Below are positions 33,591-42,310 of a stretch of DNA of 64,000 bases, one piece after another (positions within the stretch are counted from its first letter, which is position 1; every line of letters begins with the position of its first letter). The notes beneath the pieces are model-generated. The model had not been told where the DNA came from, searched no databases, and worked only from the letters and a program-made list of their open reading frames with translations. The position numbers and the translations under genes were made by a program. The stretch spans positions 5,655 through 69,654 of the forward strand of contig DATEDF010000058.1 of NCBI GenBank assembly GCA_035286465.1, written 5' to 3'. The DNA is from Fen-1231 sp035286465. Its GTDB lineage: Bacteria; Gemmatimonadota; Gemmatimonadetes; Gemmatimonadales; Gemmatimonadaceae.

Positions 33591-34973
33591 CTACGCGCCG
33601 GCGGCGAGCGTCGAGTCCGCGGTGGCGCGGTCCGACCTCAGGAACGCCGCGATGGTCTCGGCGAGCCGCGTCGTCCCCACGCGAATCTGCTTCAAGTCGT
33701 CGCGGAAGCGGATCGTCGCATCATCGTGCTTTGCGGAGTCGCCGTCCACCGTGATCCCGAAGGGCGTGCCGGCCTCGTCCTGCCGCCGATAGCGACGGCC
33801 GATCGCGCCCGCGTCGTCGTAGAACACCGGGAACGTCCGGCGGAGATCGGCCGCGATCCGCTCCGCCATCTCGGGCTGGCCGTCCTTCTTCGTGAGCGGA
33901 AAGACGCCGGCCTTGATCGGCGCCAGCGCCGGATGCAGGCGGAGCACGGTGCGTCCCTCCTCCTCGCCCGGCACGGCCTCCTCGCGGTACGCGTTCACCA
34001 GCAGCGCGAGGAGCGTGCGGTTCGGCCCGCAGGCCGTTTCGATGACCGTCGGCACGTAGCGCCTGTTGGCGGCCTGGTCCACGTACTCGAGCCGCTTCCC
34101 GGAGAACTCCTGATGGCGACCGAGGTCGTAGTCGCCGCGGTTGTGGATCCCCTCCAGCTCCTGGAAGCCCAGCGAGCCGCCGAAGTCGAACTCGATGTCG
34201 AACGCCGCGCGCGCGTAGTGCGCCAGCTCGGTCGGGCCGTGCTGGTGGAAGTGCAGCCGGTCGTCCGCGAGGCCGAGCGCGCGATGCCACTCCATCCGCG
34301 CCGCCTTCCACCGCTCGAACCACTCCGCGTCCGTGCCGGGCTCCACGAAGAACTGCATCTCCATCTGTTCGAACTCGCGCGTGCGGAAAATGAAGTTCCC
34401 CGGCGTGATCTCGTTCCGGAACGCCTTGCCGATCTGCGCGATGCCGAACGGCACCTTCTGCCGCGAGGCCTGCTGTACGTTGAGGAAGTTCACGTACGAG
34501 CCCTGCGCGGTCTCGGGGCGGAGGTAGATCACCGACGCCGAGTCCTCCACGGGCCCGATGTGCGTCTTGAACATCAGGTTGAACAGCCGCGGCTCGGTGA
34601 GCTGGCACTCGGCATGATCGCCCGGGTGCTTGCTCGGCTTCCTGAGGCACTGCGCGTCGGCGAGCTTGTCGGCGCGGAAGCGGCCCTTGCACGCCTTGCA
34701 GTCCACGAGCGGGTCCATGAAGCCGGCGACGTGCCCGCTCGCCTCCCACACGCGCGGGTGCATCAGGATGGCGCTGTCGAGCCCCTCGATGTCATCGCGC
34801 GAGCGCACCATCGCGTGCCACCAGCGCTCCTGGAGGTTGCGCTTGAGCTCGACGCCGAGGGGCCCGTAGTCCCAGACGGAGCCGAGGCCGCCGTAGATCT
34901 CGGAAGACTGGAAGACGAAGCCGCGTCGCTTGGCGAGCGACACGAGCTTGTCCATCACGTCGGGCCGGGGCAT
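33591..34973 (-). CDS. glyQS: Glycyl-tRNA synthetase, dimeric type
   Basis: A 460-residue class II synthetase that charges tRNA-Gly. Motif 1 region SVWDYGPLGVELKRN, an insertion with zinc-type Cys (CKACKGRF), motif 2 FRNEITPGNFIFRTREFEQME, motif 3 near GPNRTLLALL, and the anticodon-binding domain at the end (about 360-445). This is the alpha2 form rather than the GlyQ/GlyS tetramer. Complete length. No clear ribosome site is visible. Confidence 0.95.
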   Translation of the reverse strand: MPRPDVMDKLVSLAKRRGFVFQSSEIYGGLGSVWDYGPLGVELKRNLQERWWHAMVRSRDDIEGLDSAILMHPRVWEASGHVAGFMDPLVDCKACKGRFRADKLADAQCLRKPSKHPGDHAECQLTEPRLFNLMFKTHIGPVEDSASVIYLRPETAQGSYVNFLNVQQASRQKVPFGIAQIGKAFRNEITPGNFIFRTREFEQMEMQFFVEPGTDAEWFERWKAARMEWHRALGLADDRLHFHQHGPTELAHYARAAFDIEFDFGGSLGFQELEGIHNRGDYDLGRHQEFSGKRLEYVDQAANRRYVPTVIETACGPNRTLLALLVNAYREEAVPGEEEGRTVLRLHPALAPIKAGVFPLTKKDGQPEMAERIAADLRRTFPVFYDDAGAIGRRYRRQDEAGTPFGITVDGDSAKHDDATIRFRDDLKQIRVGTTRLAETIAAFLRSDRATADSTLAAGA

Positions 34974-35072
34974 TTCAGACGATAGTCGCGGGCGCGCGGA
35001 CGATCAACTCCCCGGGCGCCCGCCGGCGCGCGAGGAGGCGGGGACCGGTGCCGCCCACGCCGACCGGCGTCC

Positions 35073-36356
35073 TCACGTCGTCTCCAGAATCTGATCTCTC
35101 CGCGTTCCGACGCTCACGTACCGGACCGGGCACTCGACCAGCGCCTCGATGCGATCGAGGTAGTGCCGCGCCTGCTTGGGCAGCTTCGCGAGCGTCCGCG
35201 CCGCGGTCGTCGGCGAGCGCCACCCCTCGAGCCACTCGTAGCGGGGCGTGACGCCGTCGAGGCCGGCGGTGTCGCCGGGGAAGTCCACGAGCACGTCGCC
35301 GCCGGCCTGATAGCCGGTGCACAGCGCGATCCGCTCCAGCGTGTCGAGCACGTCGAGCTTCGTCACGGCAAGCGCCGTCAGCCCGTTCACGCGCACCGCG
35401 TACCGGACGACGACCGCGTCGAACCACCCGCAGCGGCGCGGCCGCCCGGTCGTCGCGCCGAACTCGTTGCCGAGCGTGCGCACGCGCTCGCCCATCGGGG
35501 CGTCGAACTCGGTGGGAAGCGGACCGCCCCCGACGCGCGTGGTGTACGCCTTGACGACGCCGAGGACCGCGTCGATCGCGCTCGGGCCGATCCCCGCCCC
35601 CGTCGCGGCGCCGCCCGCGGTGGTGTTGCTCGAGGTCACGAAGGGATAGGTGCCGTGATCCACGTCGAGCAGCGATCCCTGCGCGCCCTCCAGCATCACC
35701 GCCGCGCCGTTCCGGATCGCGCCGTGCACCGCGAGCCCCACGTCGTCGGCCAGTCCGAGCAGGCGCGGAGCGAGGTCGCCCAGCACCCGCAGCGAGTATT
35801 CGGCGTCTGCGCGCTTCGACGAGCCGAAACCCGCAAGGAGTTGGTTCGCGTGCTCCGTGCCTCGCTCGAGCAGCGTCCGCATCCGGTCCCCATGGCGCAC
35901 GTCGAGCACCCGGACGCCGCGCCGCGCCACCTTGTCCTCGTAGCAGGGCCCGATGCCCCGTCCCGTGGTGCCGAGCGCCCGGTTCGCCGCGCTCTCCTTG
36001 TCCAGGAGCTTGTGGTACGGCAGGACGAGATGGGCGCGGTCACTCACGAACAGCCGCCCCTCGACGTCCACGCCGTCCCGCACCAGCGCGTCCATTTCCT
36101 CGAAGAGCGTCTCGGGATCGAGCGCGACCCCGTTGCCGATCGCACAGCGCACGCCCGGGTGGAGGATCCCGCTCGGGACCTGGTGGAGCACGACGGTCTT
36201 GTCGCCGATCTGCACCGTATGCCCCGCGTTTGCGCCGCCCTGGTAGCGCACCACCCAGTCGGCCCGCTCCGCGAGCACGTCCACCAGCTTCCCTTTTCCC
36301 TCGTCGCCCCACTGGGCACCGACGACGACGATGGTGCGGGTCTTTGCGTCGAACAT
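35073..36356 (-). CDS. purA: Adenylosuccinate synthetase
   Basis: A 427-residue enzyme joining IMP and aspartate with GTP, first step from IMP to AMP. GAQWGDEGKGKLVD near the start is the GTP loop; GPCYEDKVARRG, GAQGSLLDVDHGTYPFVTSS and GATTGRPRRCGWFD follow. The ATG gives MFDAKTRTIVVVGAQ; a longer reading into the leader is possible but not needed. A hairpin with a T tract lies about 60-95 nt upstream. Confidence 0.96.
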   Translation of the reverse strand: MFDAKTRTIVVVGAQWGDEGKGKLVDVLAERADWVVRYQGGANAGHTVQIGDKTVVLHQVPSGILHPGVRCAIGNGVALDPETLFEEMDALVRDGVDVEGRLFVSDRAHLVLPYHKLLDKESAANRALGTTGRGIGPCYEDKVARRGVRVLDVRHGDRMRTLLERGTEHANQLLAGFGSSKRADAEYSLRVLGDLAPRLLGLADDVGLAVHGAIRNGAAVMLEGAQGSLLDVDHGTYPFVTSSNTTAGGAATGAGIGPSAIDAVLGVVKAYTTRVGGGPLPTEFDAPMGERVRTLGNEFGATTGRPRRCGWFDAVVVRYAVRVNGLTALAVTKLDVLDTLERIALCTGYQAGGDVLVDFPGDTAGLDGVTPRYEWLEGWRSPTTAARTLAKLPKQARHYLDRIEALVECPVRYVSVGTRRDQILETT

Positions 36357-36416
36357 CGGGCGAAGGCGAAAAGGGAGAGGCGGATGGCCGACGAGCGACC
36401 CCCGCGTGCCGGGACA

Positions 36417-36450
36417 CAAAAAAACGCCCCGGGAGCGCACCTGGGGCGTT
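36417..36450 (-). terminator. Intrinsic terminator between the DapA-family gene and purA
   Basis: On the minus strand an 8-bp perfect stem (36450-36443 with 36430-36423) encloses a 12-nt loop and is followed by a run of T (36422-36418). It could end the upstream aldolase transcript or act as an attenuator of purA. Confidence 0.75.
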
Positions 36451-36455
36451 GTCGA

Positions 36456-36461
36456 AATCTA
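36456..36461 (-). promoter_or_regulatory. Candidate -10 element upstream of purA
   Basis: TAGATT inside the 13-nt string shared with the zinc-ribbon kinase promoter. Transcription would start at the foot of the terminator hairpin. Confidence 0.3.
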
Positions 36462-36490
36462 CAGCGGGCGCCGGGGAGCGCAACGGAGCG

Positions 36491-36560
36491 GCCGCTACGC
36501 CACGCTACGCCACGCTACGCCACGCTACGCCACGCTACACCACGCTACACCACGCTACAC
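36491..36560. repeat. Seven 10-bp tandem repeats at the end of the DapA-family gene
   Basis: Exact 10-nt period: one GCCGCTACGC, three CACGCTACGC, then three CACGCTACAC. The array includes the stop codon of the aldolase gene. There are no spacers, so it is not a CRISPR array. Confidence 0.95.
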
Positions 36561-37454
36561 CACGGCCGCCTGTAACCCCTCCAGGAGCGCCGCGACGCGG
36601 TCGCGTCCCGCGTGGTCGAGGTCCAGGAGCGGCCCGCGCACCGGGCCGCCGCAGAGCCCCACGGCGTCCATCGCGGCCTTGACACCGGGGACGCCCAGCT
36701 CTCCGACCACCTCCACGGCGGCCCGCTGGAGTTTCGCCTGCAGCGCCTCGGCGGCCGCGCGCTGGCCGCTCTGGTGCGCCTGATACAGCGACACGCACAG
36801 CTCTGGGGCGAAGAGCGCCACCGCCAGAATGCCGCCGCGCGCGCCCGAGACCAGCGCGGCGTGGAAGGTGCCGCCGTTCCCCGTCAGCACCGTGAACGAC
36901 TCGCTCTGCGCCCCGAGATAGCCGCGCAGCAGGTCGAGATCGCCGGAGCTGTCCTTGATCCCCACCACGTTCGGGTGCTGCGCCAGCTCCATCACCAGCT
37001 CGATCGGCAGCTTGAAGTGCATGTACTTCGGGATGTTGTAGAGCACCACGGGGAGCGGGCTGTCGTCGGCGACGCTCCGGAAGTGCGCGCGCAGCGCCGC
37101 GGCGGTCATCGCGCCCGCGTAGTAGTGTGGTGCCACGACGAGCACGCCGTCGGCGCCCACCGTCTGCGCCTCGCGGCAGCGGCGGACCGTGAGCCGCGTG
37201 GACTCCGCGCCGGCGCCCATCAGGAGGAGTCGCTCCTCGGGCACCTGCCGCCGAGCGGCTTCGAGCGCCTGCAGACGCTCCTCTTCGTCGAGCAGCGCCG
37301 CCTCGCCCGTCGAGCCGCAGACCACGATGCCCGAAAGTCCCGCGGCGAGGTGCGCCTTTATGTTCGCGACGAACCGCGTGAGGTCGAGATCCTCGCTGCG
37401 GGCGCGGAACGTCGTCACGACCGGCCCGATCACGCCTTCGAGCGTGAGGCTCAT
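36555..37454 (-). CDS. DapA-family (dihydrodipicolinate synthase-like) aldolase
   Basis: A 299-residue TIM-barrel class I aldolase. The Schiff-base Lys167 is in GIKDSSGD, Tyr139 in VLYNIP and the pyruvate loop is CGSTGEAALL. The Arg that binds the aspartate-semialdehyde carboxylate in true DapA (five residues after the Tyr) is Tyr144 here, so the substrate may differ, for example 4-hydroxy-2-oxoglutarate or a sugar acid. No lysine-pathway gene adjoins it. Confidence 0.85.
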   Translation of the reverse strand: MSLTLEGVIGPVVTTFRARSEDLDLTRFVANIKAHLAAGLSGIVVCGSTGEAALLDEEERLQALEAARRQVPEERLLLMGAGAESTRLTVRRCREAQTVGADGVLVVAPHYYAGAMTAAALRAHFRSVADDSPLPVVLYNIPKYMHFKLPIELVMELAQHPNVVGIKDSSGDLDLLRGYLGAQSESFTVLTGNGGTFHAALVSGARGGILAVALFAPELCVSLYQAHQSGQRAAAEALQAKLQRAAVEVVGELGVPGVKAAMDAVGLCGGPVRGPLLDLDHAGRDRVAALLEGLQAAVV

Positions 37455-37509
37455 GCCGGCTCCGCCGTTCGCGGTCGGGCCTCCGCCCTCCGCCCGCCGC
37501 GCTCGCGAC

Positions 37510-38703
37510 TCACTTCTGCCCCCCGCTCCCCAGGAAGTCGAACCCCGTCGAGAGCCCGCCGAGCGTCGTCGTCGCCGCGTCCGCCGGCTTGACCTCGATC
37601 GGCTCCTCGACGACGACCTTCTTCGTCACGGTGGAGCGCCGGCGGAACGTCCGCATCTTGAGCTCGAAATCGCTCGGCCGCGTCGCGGCGGCCAGCGCCA
37701 CCTCGAACTCGACATCGCCGTTCTGCACGAGGTCGGTCAGGTGCTGGTCGAACGTCTGCATCCCGTACTGCTCGCGCCCCTCGGCGATGAAGTCGCGAAT
37801 CTCGCCCACGCGGTCCTTGTCGAGCATCAGGTCGCGGATGGTCGGTGTGACGAGCATGATCTCGAGCGCCGCGACGCGCCCGTGCCCGTCCTTCTTCGGC
37901 AGGAGCCGCTGCGACACCACGGCCGCGAGCGACTCGGCGAGCCGCACGCGCACGACGTCCTGCTCCTCGGGCGGGAACATCGCGAGGATGCGCATCACCG
38001 TGCTCTGCGCGTCCGGCGTGTGCAGCGTCGAGATGAGGAGATGGCCCGTTTCGGCCGCCTTCATCGCCGTGTCAATCGTCTCCGCATCGCGCATCTCGCC
38101 GATCAGGATGACGTCGGGGTCCTGCCGGAGCGCCGCGCGCAGCCCCATCCGGAAGCTCTCCGTGTCCACGCCGATCTCGCGCTGCGTGACCGAGCACTGG
38201 ATGTCACGATGGAGGAATTCGAGCGGGTTCTCGAGCGTGACGATGTGCTTGTGCATCGTCGCATTGATGTGGTTCACCACCGCGGCCATCGTGCTCGACT
38301 TGCCGGAGCCGGTGACGCCCGTGACGAGCACCATCCCGCGCTCCGACTCGGCGATGGTCTTCATCACCGCCGGCAGATGGAGTTTCTCGAACGTCGGCGC
38401 CTCGAACGGGATCACGCGCATCACGATCATGAAGCTCGAGCGCTGACGGAGGATGTTCACGCGAAAGCGGCCGATGCCCTGCGCCCCCCAGGAGCAGTCG
38501 TAGTCCTGGATCTTGTCAATCCGGGCGCGGTCCTCCTCGTTGGGGATCAGCTTGAGCGCGATGGACCGCGTCTGCTCGGGCGTCAGTGCCTGCTTCGTGA
38601 GCGGCACGAGCTTGCCGTCAATGCGCGCGCGAAACACGTCGCCCGCCTTGATGTGCAGGTCGCTCGCCCCACGATCCACTGCCGCCTTGATGATCTTTTC
38701 CAT
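37510..38703 (-). CDS. pilT: Type IV pilus retraction ATPase, PilT family
   Basis: A 397-residue hexameric ATPase that drives pilus retraction or twitching. Walker A GVTGSGKSS at residues 129-137, Walker B region DPDVILIGEMRDAET, His box STLHTPDA, and the N-terminal PAS-like domain SDLHIKAGD. The C-terminal tail (about 350-397, VVVEEPIEVKPADA) is longer than usual. No other pilus gene is nearby. The ATG follows the dehydrogenase stop with no gap. PilU is possible. Confidence 0.92.
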   Translation of the reverse strand: MEKIIKAAVDRGASDLHIKAGDVFRARIDGKLVPLTKQALTPEQTRSIALKLIPNEEDRARIDKIQDYDCSWGAQGIGRFRVNILRQRSSFMIVMRVIPFEAPTFEKLHLPAVMKTIAESERGMVLVTGVTGSGKSSTMAAVVNHINATMHKHIVTLENPLEFLHRDIQCSVTQREIGVDTESFRMGLRAALRQDPDVILIGEMRDAETIDTAMKAAETGHLLISTLHTPDAQSTVMRILAMFPPEEQDVVRVRLAESLAAVVSQRLLPKKDGHGRVAALEIMLVTPTIRDLMLDKDRVGEIRDFIAEGREQYGMQTFDQHLTDLVQNGDVEFEVALAAATRPSDFELKMRTFRRRSTVTKKVVVEEPIEVKPADAATTTLGGLSTGFDFLGSGGQK

Positions 38704-39741
38704 TCAGTACCCCAGCGACTTGTCCACCACGTTCCGGAGAGGCGTCCCGGTGCGGTAGCGCTCCCAGTTGTCGAGGAAGAGCCCGACCAGCCGCTCCCAG
38801 AACCGCCCTGGCGAGACCCCCGCCACGTGCGGCGTGTGCAACACGCGAGGAAGGTGCCACAACGGGCTATCGGACGCCAGCGGCTCCCTCGCAAAAACGT
38901 CGAGCACCGCGCCCCGGAGGCGGCCGGTCTGGAGGGCGGCCGTGAGCGCCGGCTCGTCCACCAGGCCCCCACGAGACACGTTGCAGACGATCGCCCCGTC
39001 GGGGAGCCGGGCCAGCCGGGCCGCCGTGAGGAGGGCCCGTGTCTCGCCCGTGAACGGCGCCGCGAGCACGACGACGTCGGCCCGCGCGAGCTCGGCGTCC
39101 AGCCCGGTGGGCCCCACGACGCGGTCGAAGCCGGGGGGCGTGCCCTTGGCGGGGTCGCGCCGCACGCCGGTCACGCGTGCGCCGAGGGCGCCGAAACGGC
39201 GCCCCACTTCGCCGCCGATTCCGCCCGTGCCGACGATGAGCACGCGACACTCCGACACTTCGCGGACGCGGGCCTCACGCGTGCCGAACGCCGACGAGTT
39301 CCACTCCACGCGCCGCTTGAGCTCCTCGGCGACGTCGAACGCGCGCAGAAAGTGGAGGACCCCGGCCAGCACGTGGTCGGCAATGGGCGGGCCGAAGACC
39401 CCCGCGGAGTTCGTGATGACGATCTCGCTCGCGAGCATCTCCGGAAAGAGGAGCGAGGCGACGCCGGCGGTCGCGGTGTGCAGCCATCGCAGCCGCTTCG
39501 CGGCGAAGAAGAGCGGCTTCGGCAGCCCGTAGCCGAGGTACGCCTCGGCGTCGCCGATGGCGGCGAGCGACTCCTCGCTCGGCGTCTGCGCGCCGTCGCC
39601 GAACGAGTCGGTGTCGGCGGCCACGATCGTCGTGGCCCATCCCGCAGGCGTCGCGGCGGCGAGCTGCGCGCCGACGGCATCGGGCATCCGGAACGCCGCC
39701 GCCCGCGAGCGGAGGTCCACGACCAGCGTGCGAGGGGTCAC
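38704..39741 (-). CDS. D-isomer-specific 2-hydroxyacid dehydrogenase
   Basis: A 345-residue NAD(P)-dependent dehydrogenase. Rossmann motif VGTGGIGGEVG, substrate Arg in CNVSRGGLVDE, catalytic Glu in DVFAREPL and His in HTPHVAG. Substrate specificity (glyoxylate, hydroxypyruvate or others) is unclear. The GTG at 39741 lies 33 nt after mgtC. Directly joined to pilT. Confidence 0.88.
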   Translation of the reverse strand: MTPRTLVVDLRSRAAAFRMPDAVGAQLAAATPAGWATTIVAADTDSFGDGAQTPSEESLAAIGDAEAYLGYGLPKPLFFAAKRLRWLHTATAGVASLLFPEMLASEIVITNSAGVFGPPIADHVLAGVLHFLRAFDVAEELKRRVEWNSSAFGTREARVREVSECRVLIVGTGGIGGEVGRRFGALGARVTGVRRDPAKGTPPGFDRVVGPTGLDAELARADVVVLAAPFTGETRALLTAARLARLPDGAIVCNVSRGGLVDEPALTAALQTGRLRGAVLDVFAREPLASDSPLWHLPRVLHTPHVAGVSPGRFWERLVGLFLDNWERYRTGTPLRNVVDKSLGY

Positions 39742-39773
39742 GATCCGCGGTCCGCCGTCGGCCGTGCGCCGAC

Positions 39774-40472
39774 TCAGTCGAAGATCACGTTCAGGACTTC
39801 TTCCCGCTCCAGCAGCGACGCGCGCGCGATGTCGAACTGCCGTGACGGCCCCTTCACCCGCATTTCGAACACCCGGTCGTCGTCGTGGTCGAAGACCTCG
39901 ACCTTCACGATCGTGAGCCCGTCGGCGAAGAGCATCGTCTTGAGCCACTCCAGCGTGGTGCCCGGCCGCGTGCGCACGGTCGCCGCGAGCGAGCGGCGCG
40001 CGCGGAGCAGCCGGTGCTCGAGCGTGCCGAGCCCGGCGAGCACGAGCATCACCGCGGCGGTGGCGCCCATCGCTTCCAGAAACAGGCCGGCGCCGACGGT
40101 GAGGCCGATCGCCGCGACCACCCAGATGGTCGCCGCCGAGGTGAGACCCGTGATGCCGCTCCGCGACTGCATGATCGTGCCCGCGCCGATGAACCCGATG
40201 CCGGTGATGACCTGCGCGGCGATGCGGCCCGGATCGCCGATGCGCGGCCCACCGTCAATCATCCCGACGCTGATCGAGAGGTCCATCAGGAGCGCGGAGC
40301 CCACGCAGATGAGGATGTTCGTGCGCAGCCCGGCCGGCTTCCCCGCGATCTGTCGCTCGAAACCGATCGCGCCGCCCGCCAGGACGGCGAGCCCGAGCTT
40401 GACCGCGAGATCGAGGCGCAGCGCCTCGAACATCTCGGGGATCGAGGGCAGCTGCGGTGCGAGCCAGGCCAT
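39774..40472 (-). CDS. MgtC/SapB-family membrane protein
   Basis: A 232-residue protein with four or five membrane helices. GGAIGFERQIAGKPAGLRTNILICVGSAL and GIGFIGAGTIM are the family signatures. The C-terminal soluble part (about 160-232) is ACT-like. Relatives affect magnesium limitation or ATP synthase; the role here is unknown. It begins 1 nt after trpS. Confidence 0.9.
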   Translation of the reverse strand: MAWLAPQLPSIPEMFEALRLDLAVKLGLAVLAGGAIGFERQIAGKPAGLRTNILICVGSALLMDLSISVGMIDGGPRIGDPGRIAAQVITGIGFIGAGTIMQSRSGITGLTSAATIWVVAAIGLTVGAGLFLEAMGATAAVMLVLAGLGTLEHRLLRARRSLAATVRTRPGTTLEWLKTMLFADGLTIVKVEVFDHDDDRVFEMRVKGPSRQFDIARASLLEREEVLNVIFD

Positions 40473-40473
40473 C

Positions 40474-41475
40474 TCAGCCTCCGTCGTGCGAAAGGGACAG
40501 GCCCATCTTTTCCTTCACGTCGGTCATCGTGCGCCGTGCAACCGTGCGCGCCTTCGCAGCACCCGCCTCCAGGAAGCGCGTCACGCGCTCGGGATGCGCC
40601 GCCAGCTCCCGCGCGCGCTCGCGCACGGGCGTGAGTTCCGTCACGAGGTTCGTGTGCAGCACGCGCTTGCAGTCGAGGCAGCCCCACTTCGCGCCCCTGC
40701 AGTTGGTCTCGACCTCCGCGACCGTCGCCGCGGGCGACACCGCGAGGTGCAACTGGTAGATCGTCGGGCACTTGGCGGGCTCGCCGGGATCGGTCCTGAG
40801 CTTGCGCGCGGGATCGGTGACCGCCGGGCGCAGCTTCTCCCAGATGTCGTCCGGTTCCTCCAGCACGCCGATCGTATTGCCGAGCGACTTCGACATCTTG
40901 GCCTGGCCGTCGAGCCCCGCGATGCGGCGCGCGGGCGTCAGCTTGGGTTGCGGCTCGGGGAAGTACGGCGTCCCGGGCGAGAAGCGCGCGTTCCAGTTGC
41001 GGGCCACGACGCGCGACAGCTCGAGGTGCTGGATCTGATCCTCCCCGACCGGCACCAGCTCGGCCCGGTAGAGCAGGATGTCCGCCGCCTGCAGCACGGG
41101 GTAGTTGAGCAGTCCCGCCATCACCTGCTCCTGGCGCGCGGCTTTCTCCTTGAACTGCGTCTGGCGCTCCAGCTCGCCGAGCGGCGTCACGGTGTTGAAG
41201 ATCCACGCCAGCTCGGTATGTTCGGGAATCTGCGACTGGACGAAGACGGTGGCGCGCTCGGCATCGAGGCCCGCGGCGAAGAGCCCGAGGGCCATCGCGT
41301 GCGTACGCGCCGCCAGCTCCTCGGGCGCGAAGGGGATGGTGATGGCGTGATAGTTGACGACGCAGAAGAACGACTCGAACTCGTGCTGCAGCGCGACCCA
41401 GTTCTTGACGGCCCCGAGGTAGTTGCCGATGTGGAGCTCGCCGGAGGGCTGGATGCCGCTGAAGATTCGGGGCAT
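40474..41475 (-). CDS. trpS: Tryptophanyl-tRNA synthetase
   Basis: A 333-residue class I synthetase charging tRNA-Trp. HIGN at residues 15-18 and KMSKSLGN near residue 200 are the ATP motifs; QIPEHTELAWIFN and PVGEDQIQHLELSR are typical. Complete. The ATG lies 6 nt after TAAGTT and has no ribosome site. Confidence 0.96.
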   Translation of the reverse strand: MPRIFSGIQPSGELHIGNYLGAVKNWVALQHEFESFFCVVNYHAITIPFAPEELAARTHAMALGLFAAGLDAERATVFVQSQIPEHTELAWIFNTVTPLGELERQTQFKEKAARQEQVMAGLLNYPVLQAADILLYRAELVPVGEDQIQHLELSRVVARNWNARFSPGTPYFPEPQPKLTPARRIAGLDGQAKMSKSLGNTIGVLEEPDDIWEKLRPAVTDPARKLRTDPGEPAKCPTIYQLHLAVSPAATVAEVETNCRGAKWGCLDCKRVLHTNLVTELTPVRERARELAAHPERVTRFLEAGAAKARTVARRTMTDVKEKMGLSLSHDGG

Positions 41476-41481
41476 TCAGGA

Positions 41482-41510
41482 AACTTAGGCAGCGAGGGAG
41501 CACCGATCAA
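41482..41510 (-). promoter_or_regulatory. Leaderless promoter of trpS
   Basis: On the minus strand TTGATC (41510-41505), 17 nt, TAAGTT (41487-41482), 6 nt, ATG. This is the best-supported of the leaderless promoters because both hexamers and spacing fit. It overlaps the suhB start on the other strand. Confidence 0.6.
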
Positions 41511-42307
41511 TGAACTCCGCCGCGCTTCTTGACGTAGCGCTCGAGGCCGCGCGGGCCGCCGCGGCCGTCATCGAGGATGCCGCGCCCCGCGTGCGCGCCA
41601 TCGCGTGGCGTGAGAAGAAGCAGCGCGACCTCGTGAGCGAGGTGGACCTCGCGGCCGAGGCCGCGCTCCTCGCCGTGATCCGCCGCCGGGCGCCGGAGGC
41701 CGAGCTGCTCGCCGAAGAGACGGCGTCCACGATCGCGCCCGAGCGACAGCGGCGGGGGGTCGTCTTCGTCGTGGATCCGCTCGACGGCACGACCAACTTT
41801 CTCCACGGTTATCCGGAGTATGCCGTTTCCGTGGGCGTGCTCGTGGACGGCACGGTCACCGCCGGCGTGGTCGTTGACGTGCCGATGGGCGAGGTCTTCA
41901 CCGCCACGGCGGGCGGCGGCGCGTTCGGGGGCGGCGGCCGCCTTCAGGTCTCGCCGATCACGGAGCCGAAGCACGCGCTGATCGGCACGGGCTTCCCCTT
42001 TTCGCGCGTCGAGGACGTCGCGCCGTACGTCGCGCAGCTCGAGCGCGTGATGGCGGAGGCCGGCGGCGTACGCCGCGCGGGCGCCGCCGCGCTCGACCTC
42101 GCGGCGGTCGCGTCCGGGCGATTCGAGGGCTTCTGGGAATCGCGGCTTTCCCCGTGGGACATCGCCGCGGGCATGCTCCTCGTGCGCGAAGCGGGCGGCC
42201 TCGTCACGACGCTCACGGGGGAGGAATGCCCGGTGGCGAAGACCAGCGTATTGGCGGGGAACGCCACGATTCACCGCTGGCTATTGGAGACCTTGAGAGG
42301 CGAGTAG
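41510..42307 (+). CDS. suhB: Inositol monophosphatase family phosphatase
   Basis: A 265-residue metal-dependent phosphatase. Metal ligands are in LLAEET, VVDPLDGTTNF and LSPWDIAAG. Members hydrolyse inositol-1-phosphate and related sugars; the E. coli member also assists rRNA transcription. GGGAG precedes the ATG. It diverges from trpS with a 34-nt gap. Substrate not determined. Confidence 0.9.
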   Translation: MNSAALLDVALEAARAAAAVIEDAAPRVRAIAWREKKQRDLVSEVDLAAEAALLAVIRRRAPEAELLAEETASTIAPERQRRGVVFVVDPLDGTTNFLHGYPEYAVSVGVLVDGTVTAGVVVDVPMGEVFTATAGGGAFGGGGRLQVSPITEPKHALIGTGFPFSRVEDVAPYVAQLERVMAEAGGVRRAGAAALDLAAVASGRFEGFWESRLSPWDIAAGMLLVREAGGLVTTLTGEECPVAKTSVLAGNATIHRWLLETLRGE

Positions 42308-42310
42308 ACA

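Noticed and set aside
36491..36560. CRISPR array
   Set aside because: The 10-bp units are directly joined with no spacers, and no cas gene is present.
37189..41532. A plus-strand open frame of 1447 codons opposite pilT, the dehydrogenase, mgtC and trpS
   Set aside because: The product is Arg/His/Pro-rich with no domain; the opposite strand carries four clear genes. It is an effect of high GC.
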